From contig CAMDNZ010000002.1 in assembly GCA_945903445.1 (NCBI GenBank), forward strand, positions 47,766-111,765: a stretch of 64,000 bases of DNA. The letters are read 5' to 3'. Both the position numbers and the translations under genes were made by a program. The notes beneath the pieces were generated by a model. The model saw only the letters and a list, made by a program, of their open reading frames with translations. It searched no databases and had not been told where the DNA came from. The DNA comes from Bordetella parapertussis (GTDB lineage: Bacteria; Pseudomonadota; Gammaproteobacteria; Burkholderiales; Burkholderiaceae_B). Of the stretch, positions 17,570-26,115 are shown piece by piece (position 1 is the stretch's first letter; every line of letters starts with the position of its first letter).

Positions 17570-18081
17570 TCGTCGGAGGCGACGATATCTTTCACATCCG
17601 AGCACACTTCGCCTCGGGAAACGCCGTAGACATGCAGCGATACTGCTGGCGGCCTGCCACTGTGTAGCGACCTCGCGAACCGGCGTGCAGCACATGCCTG
17701 GAATACATGTCGGGGCTACCTCAAAGCTGGACGGACGTCAGATGAGCAGCAGGGTCGATGCCGTCCTTCGACAGGGTCTGGTGCAAGGCGGTCGGGCATA
17801 TCGGGCTGGCGCTGGCCTCGCATATATCGTCTGGTGCTGCGATCAATTGGAGCCAAGCGGCGCATTGCGGCGGTAGGCTCGCGGTAGGCAAAGAAGCACC
17901 CATGGTGTGGCCGAATGAGCGACGTGGGGGCAGTTGTTCATATTAACGCGGCACATCGCTGTGTGACTTCAGCACTCGACTCGGTTATTGAGTGATTGGC
18001 GCCAGCTTCGGGTTGAGCCGCGCACGCAATTTGCTGTATTGCACCGTTTAGCGGATCGATCCGCGTCCTTGGAGGCCATGC
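17570..18081. other. 512-bp stretch with no supported gene
   Basis: Six-frame reading shows only short frames without family resemblance or good starts. The last part holds GGAGG (18071-18075), the ribosome site of the next gene. No convincing repeat, RNA fold or mobile element border was found. It may be eroded coding DNA or a long leader for the GH13 gene. Confidence 0.5.
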
Positions 18082-20157
18082 ATGCCCGTGCCCGATCCCG
18101 ACTACGTCAACTGGCTGATCAGCCGCTCTATGCTGGCCCAGGCTCGCGAACGTGCGAAGACGTATGGAGGGCAGGCGCGCTTGTGGCGGCACCCATACGC
18201 AGAAACTCGCCCTCGCGCGGCGTCCGAGGTTGCCTCAGTCTGGTTCACGGCCTATCCGGCATCCATTGTGACCCGCGAAGGCGAGTCGGTACTCAAGACG
18301 CTGGGCGACCCTCAACTTTGGCAGGCCTTGTCCTCGATTGGCGTGCAGGCCATACACACCGGACCGACCAAGGTAGGGGGCGGTTTGACTGGCTATACCC
18401 CAACGCCTTCCATCGACGGTAACTTCGACCGCATCAGCTTCGATATCGACCGCCGTTTCGGCACCGAAGACGAATATCTGGCCATCAGCCGCCTTGCCTT
18501 GGCCTTCAATGCCGTAGTAATCGACGACGTGATTCCTTCCCACACCGGCAAAGGGGCCGATTTCAGATTGGCCGAACTGGGCTACGCCGATTATCCCGGT
18601 CTCTATCACATGGTCGAGATTCAGGAGGAAGACTGGGGCCTGTTGCCGGATGTGCCCCCGGGCGCGGATGCGGTCAATCTGCCACCCCCGACGGTCGATG
18701 CCTTAAAGGAAAAATGCTATTTGGTGGGGCAACTTCAGCGGGTGATTTTTTTCGAACCGGGAGTGAAGGAGACCGACTGGAGCGTGACAGGCCCGATTAC
18801 CGGCGTCGATGGAAAAACGCGTCGCTGGGTCTATTTACATTACTTCAAAGCCGGGCAACCCTCTTTGAACTGGCTGGATCCGAGCTTTGCCGCGCAGCAA
18901 TTGGTCATCGGCGATGCCTTGCATTGCCTCGATGTCATGGGGGCCCGGGGGCTGCGCCTGGATGCGAACGGCTTTCTGGGGGTCGAACGCCGTGCCGGCG
19001 AAAACGCCTGGTCCGAAAGTCACCCGCTATCGGTGGTGGGCAATCAGATCATCGGCGGCATGATTCGTAAGGCCGGTGGTTTCAGCTTCCAAGAGTTGAA
19101 CCTGACGGTGGACGACATCGCATCGATGTCCAGGGGCGGTGCCGATCTGTCCTACGACTTCATCACCCGGCCGGCCTATCACCACGCCGTGCTGACTGGG
19201 GACACCGAGTTTCTGCGTTTGATGTTGCGTACCGTACACGAGTACGGCATCGATCCCGCTTCCTTGATTCACGCTCTGCAGAATCACGACGAGTTGACTT
19301 TAGAGCTGGTGCATTTCTGGACTTTGCACGCGTCTACGCCCTATACCTTCCACGGGCAGACGCTGCCGGGCGCGGTGTTGCGCGAGCATATCCGCGAAAC
19401 CATGTACGAAAACCTGAGTGGCGAGCATGCCCCTTACAACCTGCGTTTCGTCACCAACGGCATTGCCTGCACGTCTGCCAGTGTGGCGGCTGCGGCGCTG
19501 GGCTTGCGCGATCTCACGGTGCTGACCGAGGACGACATCGAGCGAATCAAACGAGTGCATCTGCTGATGGTGATGTTCAATGCCTTTCAGCCGGGCGTGG
19601 TCGCTGTCTCGGGATGGGATCTGGTGGGCGCCCTGCCCTTGCCTGCGGAAGCGGTGACCGACCGCATGGTCGATGGCGACACTCGCTGGATTCAACGCGG
19701 GGCTTATGACCTGGCCGATGTCGCAACCGAAGCATCGGTGTCGGCCGAGGGCGTGCCCCGGGCCGTGGCGCTATACGGCAGTGTGACGCAACAGTTGGCC
19801 GATCCGGCATCGTTTGCCAGCCGACTCAAACACATGTTCTCGGTGCGTCAGGCGTATGGCATTGCCGCCAGCCGCCAGCTGCCGATTCCCGACGTACTGA
19901 CGCCCAGCTTGTTGATCATGATGCACGAGTTGCCCGCCGGGCGCGGGATCCAGATCACGGCGCTGAATTTCGGACCCGACCCCCTGGAAGAAACCATTGT
20001 GCTGGAACACGTGCCGCCCGGTCCGGTGGTCGATATGCTGAACGAGAGCGTCGAGGGCGATCTGTCCGAAGATGGTCGTCTGTCGATCCGTTTGGACGGC
20101 TACGAAGGGCTGTCGCTGCGTGTGGTGGGCACCGCGGGACCGGCATCGGGCGCCTGA
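18082..20157 (+). CDS. GH13 alpha-amylase-superfamily enzyme, trehalose synthase (maltose glucosyltransferase)-like
   Basis: This 691-residue protein carries the four GH13 regions in divergent form: VIDDVIPSHTGKG (about 146-158, region I), GLRLDANGFLG with the nucleophile D294, FSFQELN with the acid/base E338, and LQNHDE (399-404). The C-terminal beta-domain (LNFGPDPLEETIVLEHVPPG) ends the chain. Full length and the region IV sequence resemble TreS-type maltose/trehalose interconverting enzymes more than amylases, but identity with classical TreS looks low, so the product is not certain. A GGAGG lies 6 nt before ATG 18082. Lacking a signal peptide, it acts in the cytoplasm, plausibly in compatible-solute metabolism. 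Confidence 0.78.
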   Translation: MPVPDPDYVNWLISRSMLAQARERAKTYGGQARLWRHPYAETRPRAASEVASVWFTAYPASIVTREGESVLKTLGDPQLWQALSSIGVQAIHTGPTKVGGGLTGYTPTPSIDGNFDRISFDIDRRFGTEDEYLAISRLALAFNAVVIDDVIPSHTGKGADFRLAELGYADYPGLYHMVEIQEEDWGLLPDVPPGADAVNLPPPTVDALKEKCYLVGQLQRVIFFEPGVKETDWSVTGPITGVDGKTRRWVYLHYFKAGQPSLNWLDPSFAAQQLVIGDALHCLDVMGARGLRLDANGFLGVERRAGENAWSESHPLSVVGNQIIGGMIRKAGGFSFQELNLTVDDIASMSRGGADLSYDFITRPAYHHAVLTGDTEFLRLMLRTVHEYGIDPASLIHALQNHDELTLELVHFWTLHASTPYTFHGQTLPGAVLREHIRETMYENLSGEHAPYNLRFVTNGIACTSASVAAAALGLRDLTVLTEDDIERIKRVHLLMVMFNAFQPGVVAVSGWDLVGALPLPAEAVTDRMVDGDTRWIQRGAYDLADVATEASVSAEGVPRAVALYGSVTQQLADPASFASRLKHMFSVRQAYGIAASRQLPIPDVLTPSLLIMMHELPAGRGIQITALNFGPDPLEETIVLEHVPPGPVVDMLNESVEGDLSEDGRLSIRLDGYEGLSLRVVGTAGPASGA

Positions 20158-20161
20158 ATGT

Positions 20162-20578
20162 TCAGAACGGCTCGGCCGAGTGGGCCAGCACATTGCGCAA
20201 CAGCACCAGTACGTGGTCGTCGGCCAGGCTGTAGTAGATATGCACGTCGTCGCGGCGGCGTTTCACCAGCCGGGCCGCGAACAGCGTTTGAAGCCGGTCG
20301 TTAATAGTGCTCAACGGCGCGGCGCGGCTGTGAACCAGTTCGCTCACGCAGCGTTCGCCCTCGGCCAGGTCGAGCAGCAACAGCAAACGCTCGGGGTCGG
20401 CCAGCGCAGCGAACATGCTCGCCGCTTCGTCCAGCTGTTCCGCATCCAATTTCAACGGCGCGTTGTGTCTATGGTCGTAGACGCCGCAAGCCGGCGCGCT
20501 GCCCGGTTCGTCGGCGTCCGATGCGTGGCCATGCCCGTGAGCATGGCTGTGAGAAGGGTGTGAGTGATTCGAGGTCAT
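20162..20578 (-). CDS. ArsR/SmtB-family metalloregulator with zinc-sensing alpha5 site and His-rich N-terminus
   Basis: This 138-residue winged-helix repressor starts MTSNHSHPSHSHAHGHGHAS, a histidine-rich tail that can bind metal. The core has FAALADPERLLLLLDLAEGE and the recognition helix PLSTINDRLQTLF. The C-terminal helix reads DDHVLVLLRNVLAHSAE, an exact fit to the alpha5 zinc motif D-x-H-x10-H-x2-E known from SmtB/CzrA/ZntR. It should derepress when zinc binds. It lies on the same strand 66 nt after the last metal permease gene, so it probably belongs to or regulates that operon, although SmtB-type sensors more often control efflux. Confidence 0.85.
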   Translation of the reverse strand: MTSNHSHPSHSHAHGHGHASDADEPGSAPACGVYDHRHNAPLKLDAEQLDEAASMFAALADPERLLLLLDLAEGERCVSELVHSRAAPLSTINDRLQTLFAARLVKRRRDDVHIYYSLADDHVLVLLRNVLAHSAEPF

Positions 20579-20644
20579 GCGCGCTCCTGATGGATCGGGC
20601 TGAAATGGGTCCGGGTTCTAGACCCGATGGTAGTTCGCTTTCGA

Positions 20645-21577
20645 TCAGGCGGCATCGATCGTGCCGATTCGGCTGCGCGTTCGGCTAGGCGCGAATAGGC
20701 AGGCCGCTGCCAATTGCAGCCCAGACATCACCGCGATCATGCCTGCACCGCTGACGCTATTGCTGCCGCCCAGCGCCATGGGGCCATAGGCCGCCAAACC
20801 GAAACCTAAGACCGTGGCCGTCAGCGCGAACACGACGCTCAAGCCTACTTGGCGTCCTAAGCGGTTGGTCAGCAGACGTGCGGTGGCGGGCGGGCAAATG
20901 AACATGGCCACGACCAAAATCGCGCCGACCGCCTCGAAGGCCGCCACTGACGCCAGCGATACCAACAGCAAGAGCCCCAGGCTGATCCACCGGGGGCGGG
21001 CACCGACACTGGCCGCAAAAGCTTCGTCGAAGGTCCCCAGAATCAATGCGCGACGCGTAATCCAAAGGGCGATGGCCGTGATCAGCAATACGACGAACAA
21101 GCGAGGCAATTGCGGCGGCAGTTCGGCCAATGCCACTGCCGATATCAGGGCTGCCGGGCTGTCGCCGGCCAACCAGATCAGACTTTCCAGATTGCCATAC
21201 AGCACATGCTCGACATCCAGATGGACGCTGCTGGCATTGGACCGTTCCAGCCACAGTACGCCGACCGCGAACATGGCAGTGAACACCACGCCCATTGCCG
21301 CGCCTGGCTCGACCTTGCCCAGCCGCCGGATGACTTCGATCAACACCACGGCCACCATGGCGGCGACGGCGGCTCCCGCCAGCATGGCAGGCGTCGATAC
21401 CGCGCCGGTGACCAGGAAGGCACCGACGATACCGGGCAATACGACGTGACTGACGGCATCGCCGATCAAGCTCTGACGCCGCAGGATCAGAAAATTACCC
21501 AGCAGGGCGCAGGTGACGCTGGCGCACGTGCCGATCAACAGCGGCGCCAGACTGAGTTGCAGGAAATCCATCAGCAT
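20645..21577 (-). CDS. Metal (Mn/Fe/Zn) ABC transporter permease, second subunit
   Basis: This 310-residue permease of the ABC-3 family (SitD/MntD/ZnuB) has about eight helices. It begins LQLSLAPLLIGTCASVTCAL and contains GNFLILRRQSLIGDAVSHVV, the family hallmark with its conserved D and H, and the later VGAILVVAMFICPPATARLL. It directly follows the first permease (stop and start 2 nt apart), which is typical of SitC-SitD pairs. It would form a heterodimeric pore with the 21579-22829 product. Confidence 0.9.
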   Translation of the reverse strand: MLMDFLQLSLAPLLIGTCASVTCALLGNFLILRRQSLIGDAVSHVVLPGIVGAFLVTGAVSTPAMLAGAAVAAMVAVVLIEVIRRLGKVEPGAAMGVVFTAMFAVGVLWLERSNASSVHLDVEHVLYGNLESLIWLAGDSPAALISAVALAELPPQLPRLFVVLLITAIALWITRRALILGTFDEAFAASVGARPRWISLGLLLLVSLASVAAFEAVGAILVVAMFICPPATARLLTNRLGRQVGLSVVFALTATVLGFGLAAYGPMALGGSNSVSGAGMIAVMSGLQLAAACLFAPSRTRSRIGTIDAA

Positions 21578-21578
21578 G

Positions 21579-22829
21579 TCAGAGCGCCCGAGGAACGTGA
21601 CGACGATGAGCCGGCTCGCTCAAACCGCCCGAAAAGGCGTCGCGCCGCAGTCGCAGTAGATCGGCGACGGTATCGGGCGGCAGCACTTCGCGTACCGGGT
21701 AGACCCGTTGATTGGCCATCTCGGACGCTTCGACCGGCATCAGATCGCGGTACAGTTTCCACAGGGCTTCGTCTTCGACGGCAGCCGCTGCGGCGCTCAT
21801 ACCCGAAGGAGTAGGCACGCCGTCGCGGCGCATCCATCCGGCACGACGCAACACCCGCAGTGTCAGCGTATCGTAGATGGGTTCGCGGTGCGCCACGGCA
21901 AGCAGCCCTTGGCGTTCGTGGACCCGCAACCGAAAGCGGTGATGACGGACCATCGATGCCACCACGCCGCGGCCGGGCGCGAACAACATCGACAAAATGA
22001 ACAAAGCGAACAGCGTCAGTACGATCAGCGAGCCGGTCGGCAAGCCATAGGTCGTCGAGGAAATGGCGGCGCCCAGATAAGCGCCGACCGCGCCCAGACC
22101 TGCTGCGATGGGCACCATGCGATGGACCCGATCGGTCCAAAAGCGCGCGGCCACGGCAGGGATGATGGTGATGGCGACACTAAGCACAAGACCGACGATC
22201 TTCAAGCTGGTGACGACCACGGCCAGCAGAATCAGAGCCAGCATGAAGTCCATACGCCTGACCTGCACACCTCGCACAGCGGCGTAATCGGCATCGAAGG
22301 CCAACATCGTGAGGGGCCGGTGCAAGATGAATATGGCGACAGCCACCGCGCCCGATACCACGGTGATCAATAAGGCTTCGCTGCGCAGCATGCCCGCCGC
22401 CGAACCCAGCAGGTACGTGCTCAACCCGGCCTGATTGCCGGTGTCCAGCATCTGGATGACGGTTAAGAGTACGACGCCCGCGCCGAAGAACACCGACAGC
22501 ACCGCGCCGATCGCGGCATCTTCGTGCAAACGAGTGCGATGGGTCATGACGCCGATGGCGGCCAAGCCCAATGCGGCGGTGACGGCCGCGCCGACCATCA
22601 GGCCAGGCATCCATCGGCCGTCGCCGGTCATGAGCGCCATGGCGATGAAAGCCAGTGCCAGACCTGGCAGCGTGGCATGGCCGATGGCATCGCTGACCAG
22701 CGAGCGGCGGCGCAATAGCACAAAGGTGCCTACCGCACCGCCCGCCGCGCCCAAAAGGGCCGCGCCCAGGGTGACCAGCGCTGTGTTGTAGCCCGCAGAC
22801 AGCAATAGCGCTGAAAGTAGCGGACTCAT
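21579..22829 (-). CDS. Metal ABC transporter permease fused to a DtxR-like winged-helix C-terminal domain
   Basis: Residues 1-285 of this 416-residue protein form an ABC-3 permease (FVLLRRRSLVSDAIGHATLP; VGLVLSVAITIIPAVAARF). The extra C-terminal 130 residues (HHRFRLRVHERQGLLAVAH onward) are soluble and resemble an iron-dependent-repressor winged helix: LTLRVLRRAGWMRRDG, then TPSGMSAAAAAVEDEALW, the usual LT..G...A...HRLWE pattern. Similar permease-repressor fusions are known (chlamydial YtgCR and SitC-like proteins). The start at ATG 22829 overlaps the ATPase stop by 4 nt. Whether the tail still binds DNA or metal, or is only structural, is not decided by sequence. Confidence 0.85.
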   Translation of the reverse strand: MSPLLSALLLSAGYNTALVTLGAALLGAAGGAVGTFVLLRRRSLVSDAIGHATLPGLALAFIAMALMTGDGRWMPGLMVGAAVTAALGLAAIGVMTHRTRLHEDAAIGAVLSVFFGAGVVLLTVIQMLDTGNQAGLSTYLLGSAAGMLRSEALLITVVSGAVAVAIFILHRPLTMLAFDADYAAVRGVQVRRMDFMLALILLAVVVTSLKIVGLVLSVAITIIPAVAARFWTDRVHRMVPIAAGLGAVGAYLGAAISSTTYGLPTGSLIVLTLFALFILSMLFAPGRGVVASMVRHHRFRLRVHERQGLLAVAHREPIYDTLTLRVLRRAGWMRRDGVPTPSGMSAAAAAVEDEALWKLYRDLMPVEASEMANQRVYPVREVLPPDTVADLLRLRRDAFSGGLSEPAHRRHVPRAL

Positions 22830-23650
22830 GCGCCGGCGTCCCGACTCGGTATGCGTATGCCGGCCGCGATGCGTTCGAGTTGCTGAGTGGCCAGGCGACC
22901 GGAATAAGTTTGCTGCAAACGGTCGCCGGTGAAGATCTCGTTGACCGGGCCAGACGCAATCGACTGAACGTTCAACAAGAGCACGTGGTCGAAGTACTCT
23001 GGGACGGTGGACAGGTCGTGATGCACGCACAGCACCGTCTTGCCCATGCGGCGGATGTTGCGCAGTACGCCGATCAGCGCTCGTTCGGTGGCGGCATCGA
23101 CGCCAGCGAACGGTTCGTCCAGCACGTATAAATCGGCGTTCTGGATCAACGCCCGCGCCAGAAACACCCGTTGCTGCTGGCCGCCCGACAGTCGACCGAT
23201 CTGACGCTTGGCGAAATCCTTCATGCCGACCTGTTCGAGGCAATCGGTCACGCGGGCGCGTTGATCGACGCTGAGGCGTTGAAACGGGTTCAGGTTGCGG
23301 TACAGCCCCATCGCCACGACGTCGTAAGCCGTGGCGGGGAACTCCCAATCGACGCTGGCGCGTTGCGGCACATAGGCCACTCGATGGCGATTGGCGCCGA
23401 AATTCAAGCCGAATACCGAGACCTGACCCGAGACGCGCGGAACGATGTCCAAGGCCGCTTTGATCAATGTCGACTTGCCAGCACCGTTGGGGCCGACGAT
23501 GACGCTCATCGAGCCTTGCGGCACGACGAAGTCCACCGAGAACAAAACGGTCTTGTTGTCGTAGTTGACGGTCAGGCCATGAATGGCCAGAGGCGTGGTG
23601 GCCGCGCTCAGGCGGTCGGGCAGATCGTAAGGGGCGTCCGTGTGCGGCAT
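22826..23650 (-). CDS. Metal ABC transporter ATP-binding protein
   Basis: This 274-residue nucleotide-binding subunit has Walker A GPNGAGKST, Q-loop VAYVPQRASVDWEFP (characteristic of the Mn/Zn/Fe type-3 family), signature RLSGGQQQRV, Walker B ADLYVLDEPFAGVD and switch histidine CVHHDLSTV. It lies between the binding-protein gene (18 bp upstream) and the first permease (overlapping by ATGA), so all four are one operon. It powers uptake by the two permeases. Confidence 0.93.
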   Translation of the reverse strand: MPHTDAPYDLPDRLSAATTPLAIHGLTVNYDNKTVLFSVDFVVPQGSMSVIVGPNGAGKSTLIKAALDIVPRVSGQVSVFGLNFGANRHRVAYVPQRASVDWEFPATAYDVVAMGLYRNLNPFQRLSVDQRARVTDCLEQVGMKDFAKRQIGRLSGGQQQRVFLARALIQNADLYVLDEPFAGVDAATERALIGVLRNIRRMGKTVLCVHHDLSTVPEYFDHVLLLNVQSIASGPVNEIFTGDRLQQTYSGRLATQQLERIAAGIRIPSRDAGA

Positions 23651-23668
23651 GTGGGGGTCAGGTGGCGT

Positions 23669-24589
23669 CTACTGGCGCAGGGCTGCGGCGATCGTAGCGA
23701 CATTATGCTTGAGCATACCGAGGTACGTGCCTTCGGGGGTGCCGGGTGCGCCCATGGCGTCGGAATACAGCTCGCCGCCGATGCTTACCCGATGGCCCCG
23801 TGCCGCCGCGCCTTCGACTAAAGCGCGAACGTTGCGATCGGCCACCGACGACTCGACGAAAATGGCTTTGATCTTGCGCTCGACCAGCACCTTCACCAAG
23901 CGTTCGACCTGATTCAGGCTGGCTTCGCTTTCTGTGGAAATGCCTTGAATGCCCAAGACTTCAAAGCCATAGGCCCGTCCGAAATAGCCGAACGCGTCGT
24001 GTGCCGTGACCAGCACCCGGGCGTCTTGTGCGACCGCTTTCAGTTTTTCGTCCGACTTCGCGTTCAAGGCGTCCAATCGTGCGATGTAGTTTTGCGCGTT
24101 GGCCTCGAAGGTGCTGCGGCCGTCGGGATCGCTGTCGATCAGGGTATCGCGCGTGGCGATGACCACATGACGCCACAGTGTGGGGTCCATCCAGACGTGC
24201 GGGTCGTAGCGGCCCGGATAGTCTTCGCTGGCGTGCAGCAGGTCTTTCGGGATGGCTTCGGTCAGGGCGACCACCTTGCGATGGCGGCCGAGGTCGTGGA
24301 AGAATTTTTCCAGTTGGGCTTCCAGGAACAGTCCGTGCCAAACCACCAGATCGGCCCGGGTCATGCGTTGAATATCCGAGCGGGTCTGGCGGTAGGTGTG
24401 GGGGTCGACGCCGGAACCCATTAGGGCATGGACGACGATGCGATCGCCACCTACCGCCCGCACAGTGTCGGCCAGCATGCCGGTGGTGGCCACGACGTTG
24501 AGCGGCGCGGCGCGTGCGGGCAAGCCTATCAGGCACAGCACGCACATCAGCACGGACCAGAACGCAGTGCTAGAACGGAATCGGATCAT
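23669..24589 (-). CDS. Manganese/iron-type ABC transporter substrate-binding protein (SitA/PsaA/MntC-like)
   Basis: This 306-residue periplasmic protein has a signal peptide (FWSVLMCVLCLIGLPARA before APLNVVATTGMLAD). The four metal ligands fit the Mn/Fe cluster A-I set H, H, E, D: GSGVDPHTYRQT, YDPHVWMDP, FVESSVADRN and GELYSDAMGAPGTP. It lacks the long His-rich loop of ZnuA, so manganese or iron is likelier than zinc. The start is ATG 24589, 4 nt after the HIT gene's stop; a longer upstream frame has no signal peptide. Confidence 0.9.
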   Translation of the reverse strand: MIRFRSSTAFWSVLMCVLCLIGLPARAAPLNVVATTGMLADTVRAVGGDRIVVHALMGSGVDPHTYRQTRSDIQRMTRADLVVWHGLFLEAQLEKFFHDLGRHRKVVALTEAIPKDLLHASEDYPGRYDPHVWMDPTLWRHVVIATRDTLIDSDPDGRSTFEANAQNYIARLDALNAKSDEKLKAVAQDARVLVTAHDAFGYFGRAYGFEVLGIQGISTESEASLNQVERLVKVLVERKIKAIFVESSVADRNVRALVEGAAARGHRVSIGGELYSDAMGAPGTPEGTYLGMLKHNVATIAAALRQ

Positions 24590-24593
24590 CGTG

Positions 24594-25016
24594 TCAAACA
24601 CCCAGTGCGGCCCGAATTTTCTCGGCGGTCGCTTGCAGTTGAGCGCTGTCGGCCATCTCGGAAACGTGGCTGTGGTAAGGGCGGTCGGGATGACGCGGAA
24701 TGACGTGAATGTGGTAGTGCGGCACGGTTTGGCCGGCGGCCGCACCGTTCATCTGAGCGATGAAAATGCCCGGCGCGTCCAGCGCCTGCTTCTGAGCCAG
24801 GGCGATTTTTCGGGCCGTGTCCAGGGTGGCGTGGCTGGCGGCTGCCGATAGCGTCAGGAAATCGGTTGCGTGCTCTTTCGGGATGACCAGCACGTGGCCT
24901 TCCGACTGCGGCATGATGTCCATGAAGGCCAAAGTGCGGTCGTCTTCGTACACCTTGATGCACGGTGCGTCGCCGCGCAGGATTTTGGCAAAGATGTTCT
25001 GGTCGTCGTAGTGCAT
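24594..25016 (-). CDS. HIT (histidine triad) family hydrolase
   Basis: This 140-residue protein has the triad HYHIHVIP near residue 100 and the family blocks NIFAKILRGDAPCIKVYEDD and EGHVLVIPKEHATDF. HIT hydrolases act on nucleotide phosphoramidates or dinucleoside polyphosphates such as AMP-lysine or Ap4A. It is the first gene of the leftward metal-transport operon, with only 4 nt to the binding-protein gene. Why a HIT enzyme leads a metal operon is not clear; co-transcription is inferred from spacing. Confidence 0.9.
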   Translation of the reverse strand: MHYDDQNIFAKILRGDAPCIKVYEDDRTLAFMDIMPQSEGHVLVIPKEHATDFLTLSAAASHATLDTARKIALAQKQALDAPGIFIAQMNGAAAGQTVPHYHIHVIPRHPDRPYHSHVSEMADSAQLQATAEKIRAALGV

Positions 25017-25040
25017 GTGCCGAATCGCTTTAAATCGAAG

Positions 25041-25070
25041 TGATACGCATCATTTTAAGTGAAATGATGC
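25041..25070. promoter_or_regulatory. Strong palindrome, likely metalloregulator operator of the HIT-metal transporter operon
   Basis: GCATCATTT (25047-25055) and AAATGATGC (25062-25070) are perfect 9-bp inverted repeats separated by 6 nt. An overlapping second near-palindrome TGATACGCATCA lies at 25041-25052. They are 25-55 nt upstream of the HIT start (25016), overlapping where the promoter should be. Fur-family proteins (Fur, Mur, Zur) and MntR bind palindromes of about this size; sequence differs from the Fur consensus. Function inferred. Confidence 0.55.
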
Positions 25071-25173
25071 CACGAGAGGTCACTGAAGATCAGCCTGTAC
25101 TGTAGCTTTTCTTGTCCGACCGGATTCGACCGATGGTGGCAAACCCGTGCCATCCCCGTAGAATGATCTCCCC

Positions 25174-26112
25174 ATGACGCAACAGGACCTCTCTATGCCT
25201 GCAGTGGCCAGATCGACTGTCGAACGCAAAAAACAAGGCGAGCTTGCCGTTTGGCATATACGCACTCCCCATGGCGAGGCCCGCGTGGCGGAGCAGGGCG
25301 CGCAATTGCTGAGCTATGTGCCGCACGATCAGCCTGCCCTGGTGTGGTTGAGCCCAGAGGCCGCCTACCGTCATGGCGAAGCGCCACGAGGCGGCGTGCC
25401 GGTCTGTTTTCCATGGTTTGGCGATCTGAGCGCCAATCCGCCCGAGGTGCGCGCCGGATTCGATATCGCGGCTGAGGCCCACGTCCCGAAGCATGGCTGG
25501 GTGCGCAGCATGGATTGGTCGCATGCCGACACGCATGCCGATCCGGATGGCGTGACGCTGGTGTTTCGCTGCGCATTGACGCCGGGGTATGGCGGCTGGC
25601 GTCATGGTGCCCAATTGACGTTGCGGATGCGCTTCGCGGCCACCGTCACGCTGGAGCTGGGCGTGCGCAACGATAGCGACGCCACGATGACGGTGTCCCA
25701 AGCCCTGCACACCTACTTCGCCGTCAGCGACGTTCGCGCGGTGCAGGTCGATGGCCTGGCGGGCGCCCGCTATATCGACACGCTCGACAGCTGGCGCAGC
25801 AAAACGCAGGCGGGAGCATTGAGTTTTTCAGGCGAAACCGACAGGCTTTACCTGGATCTGCCCGATACCTTGCACATCGTCGATCCCGGTTGGGGGCGAC
25901 GGATACGCGTGCAGTCGTCGCACAGCCGCTCGGCGGTGCTGTGGAATCCGTGGATCGACAAGGCGCGGCGCTTGAGCCAGTTTCCCGATGCCGGCTGGAC
26001 CGACATGCTGTGCATCGAAACCGCGCGGGTGTGGGACGATCTGCTGCAAGTCGAACCGGGCGACACGGTCTACATGGCGGTTCACCTGAGCACCGAATCG
26101 ATTCCAGGCTGA
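25174..26112 (+). CDS. D-hexose-6-phosphate mutarotase / aldose-1-epimerase-like (YeaD family)
   Basis: This 312-residue protein belongs to the YeaD/galactose mutarotase-like family, which interconverts anomers of glucose-6-phosphate. Visible blocks: RGGVPVCFPWFG, AEAHVPKHGWVRSMDW, the catalytic histidine in QALHTYFAV and the catalytic glutamate in DMLCIETARV. Two starts are possible, ATG 25174 and ATG 25195; the latter has AGGACC at a suitable distance. It is divergent from the HIT gene and is followed by the nuclease gene after 3 nt, so these three genes are probably co-transcribed. Confidence 0.9.
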   Translation: MTQQDLSMPAVARSTVERKKQGELAVWHIRTPHGEARVAEQGAQLLSYVPHDQPALVWLSPEAAYRHGEAPRGGVPVCFPWFGDLSANPPEVRAGFDIAAEAHVPKHGWVRSMDWSHADTHADPDGVTLVFRCALTPGYGGWRHGAQLTLRMRFAATVTLELGVRNDSDATMTVSQALHTYFAVSDVRAVQVDGLAGARYIDTLDSWRSKTQAGALSFSGETDRLYLDLPDTLHIVDPGWGRRIRVQSSHSRSAVLWNPWIDKARRLSQFPDAGWTDMLCIETARVWDDLLQVEPGDTVYMAVHLSTESIPG

Positions 26113-26115
26113 CGT

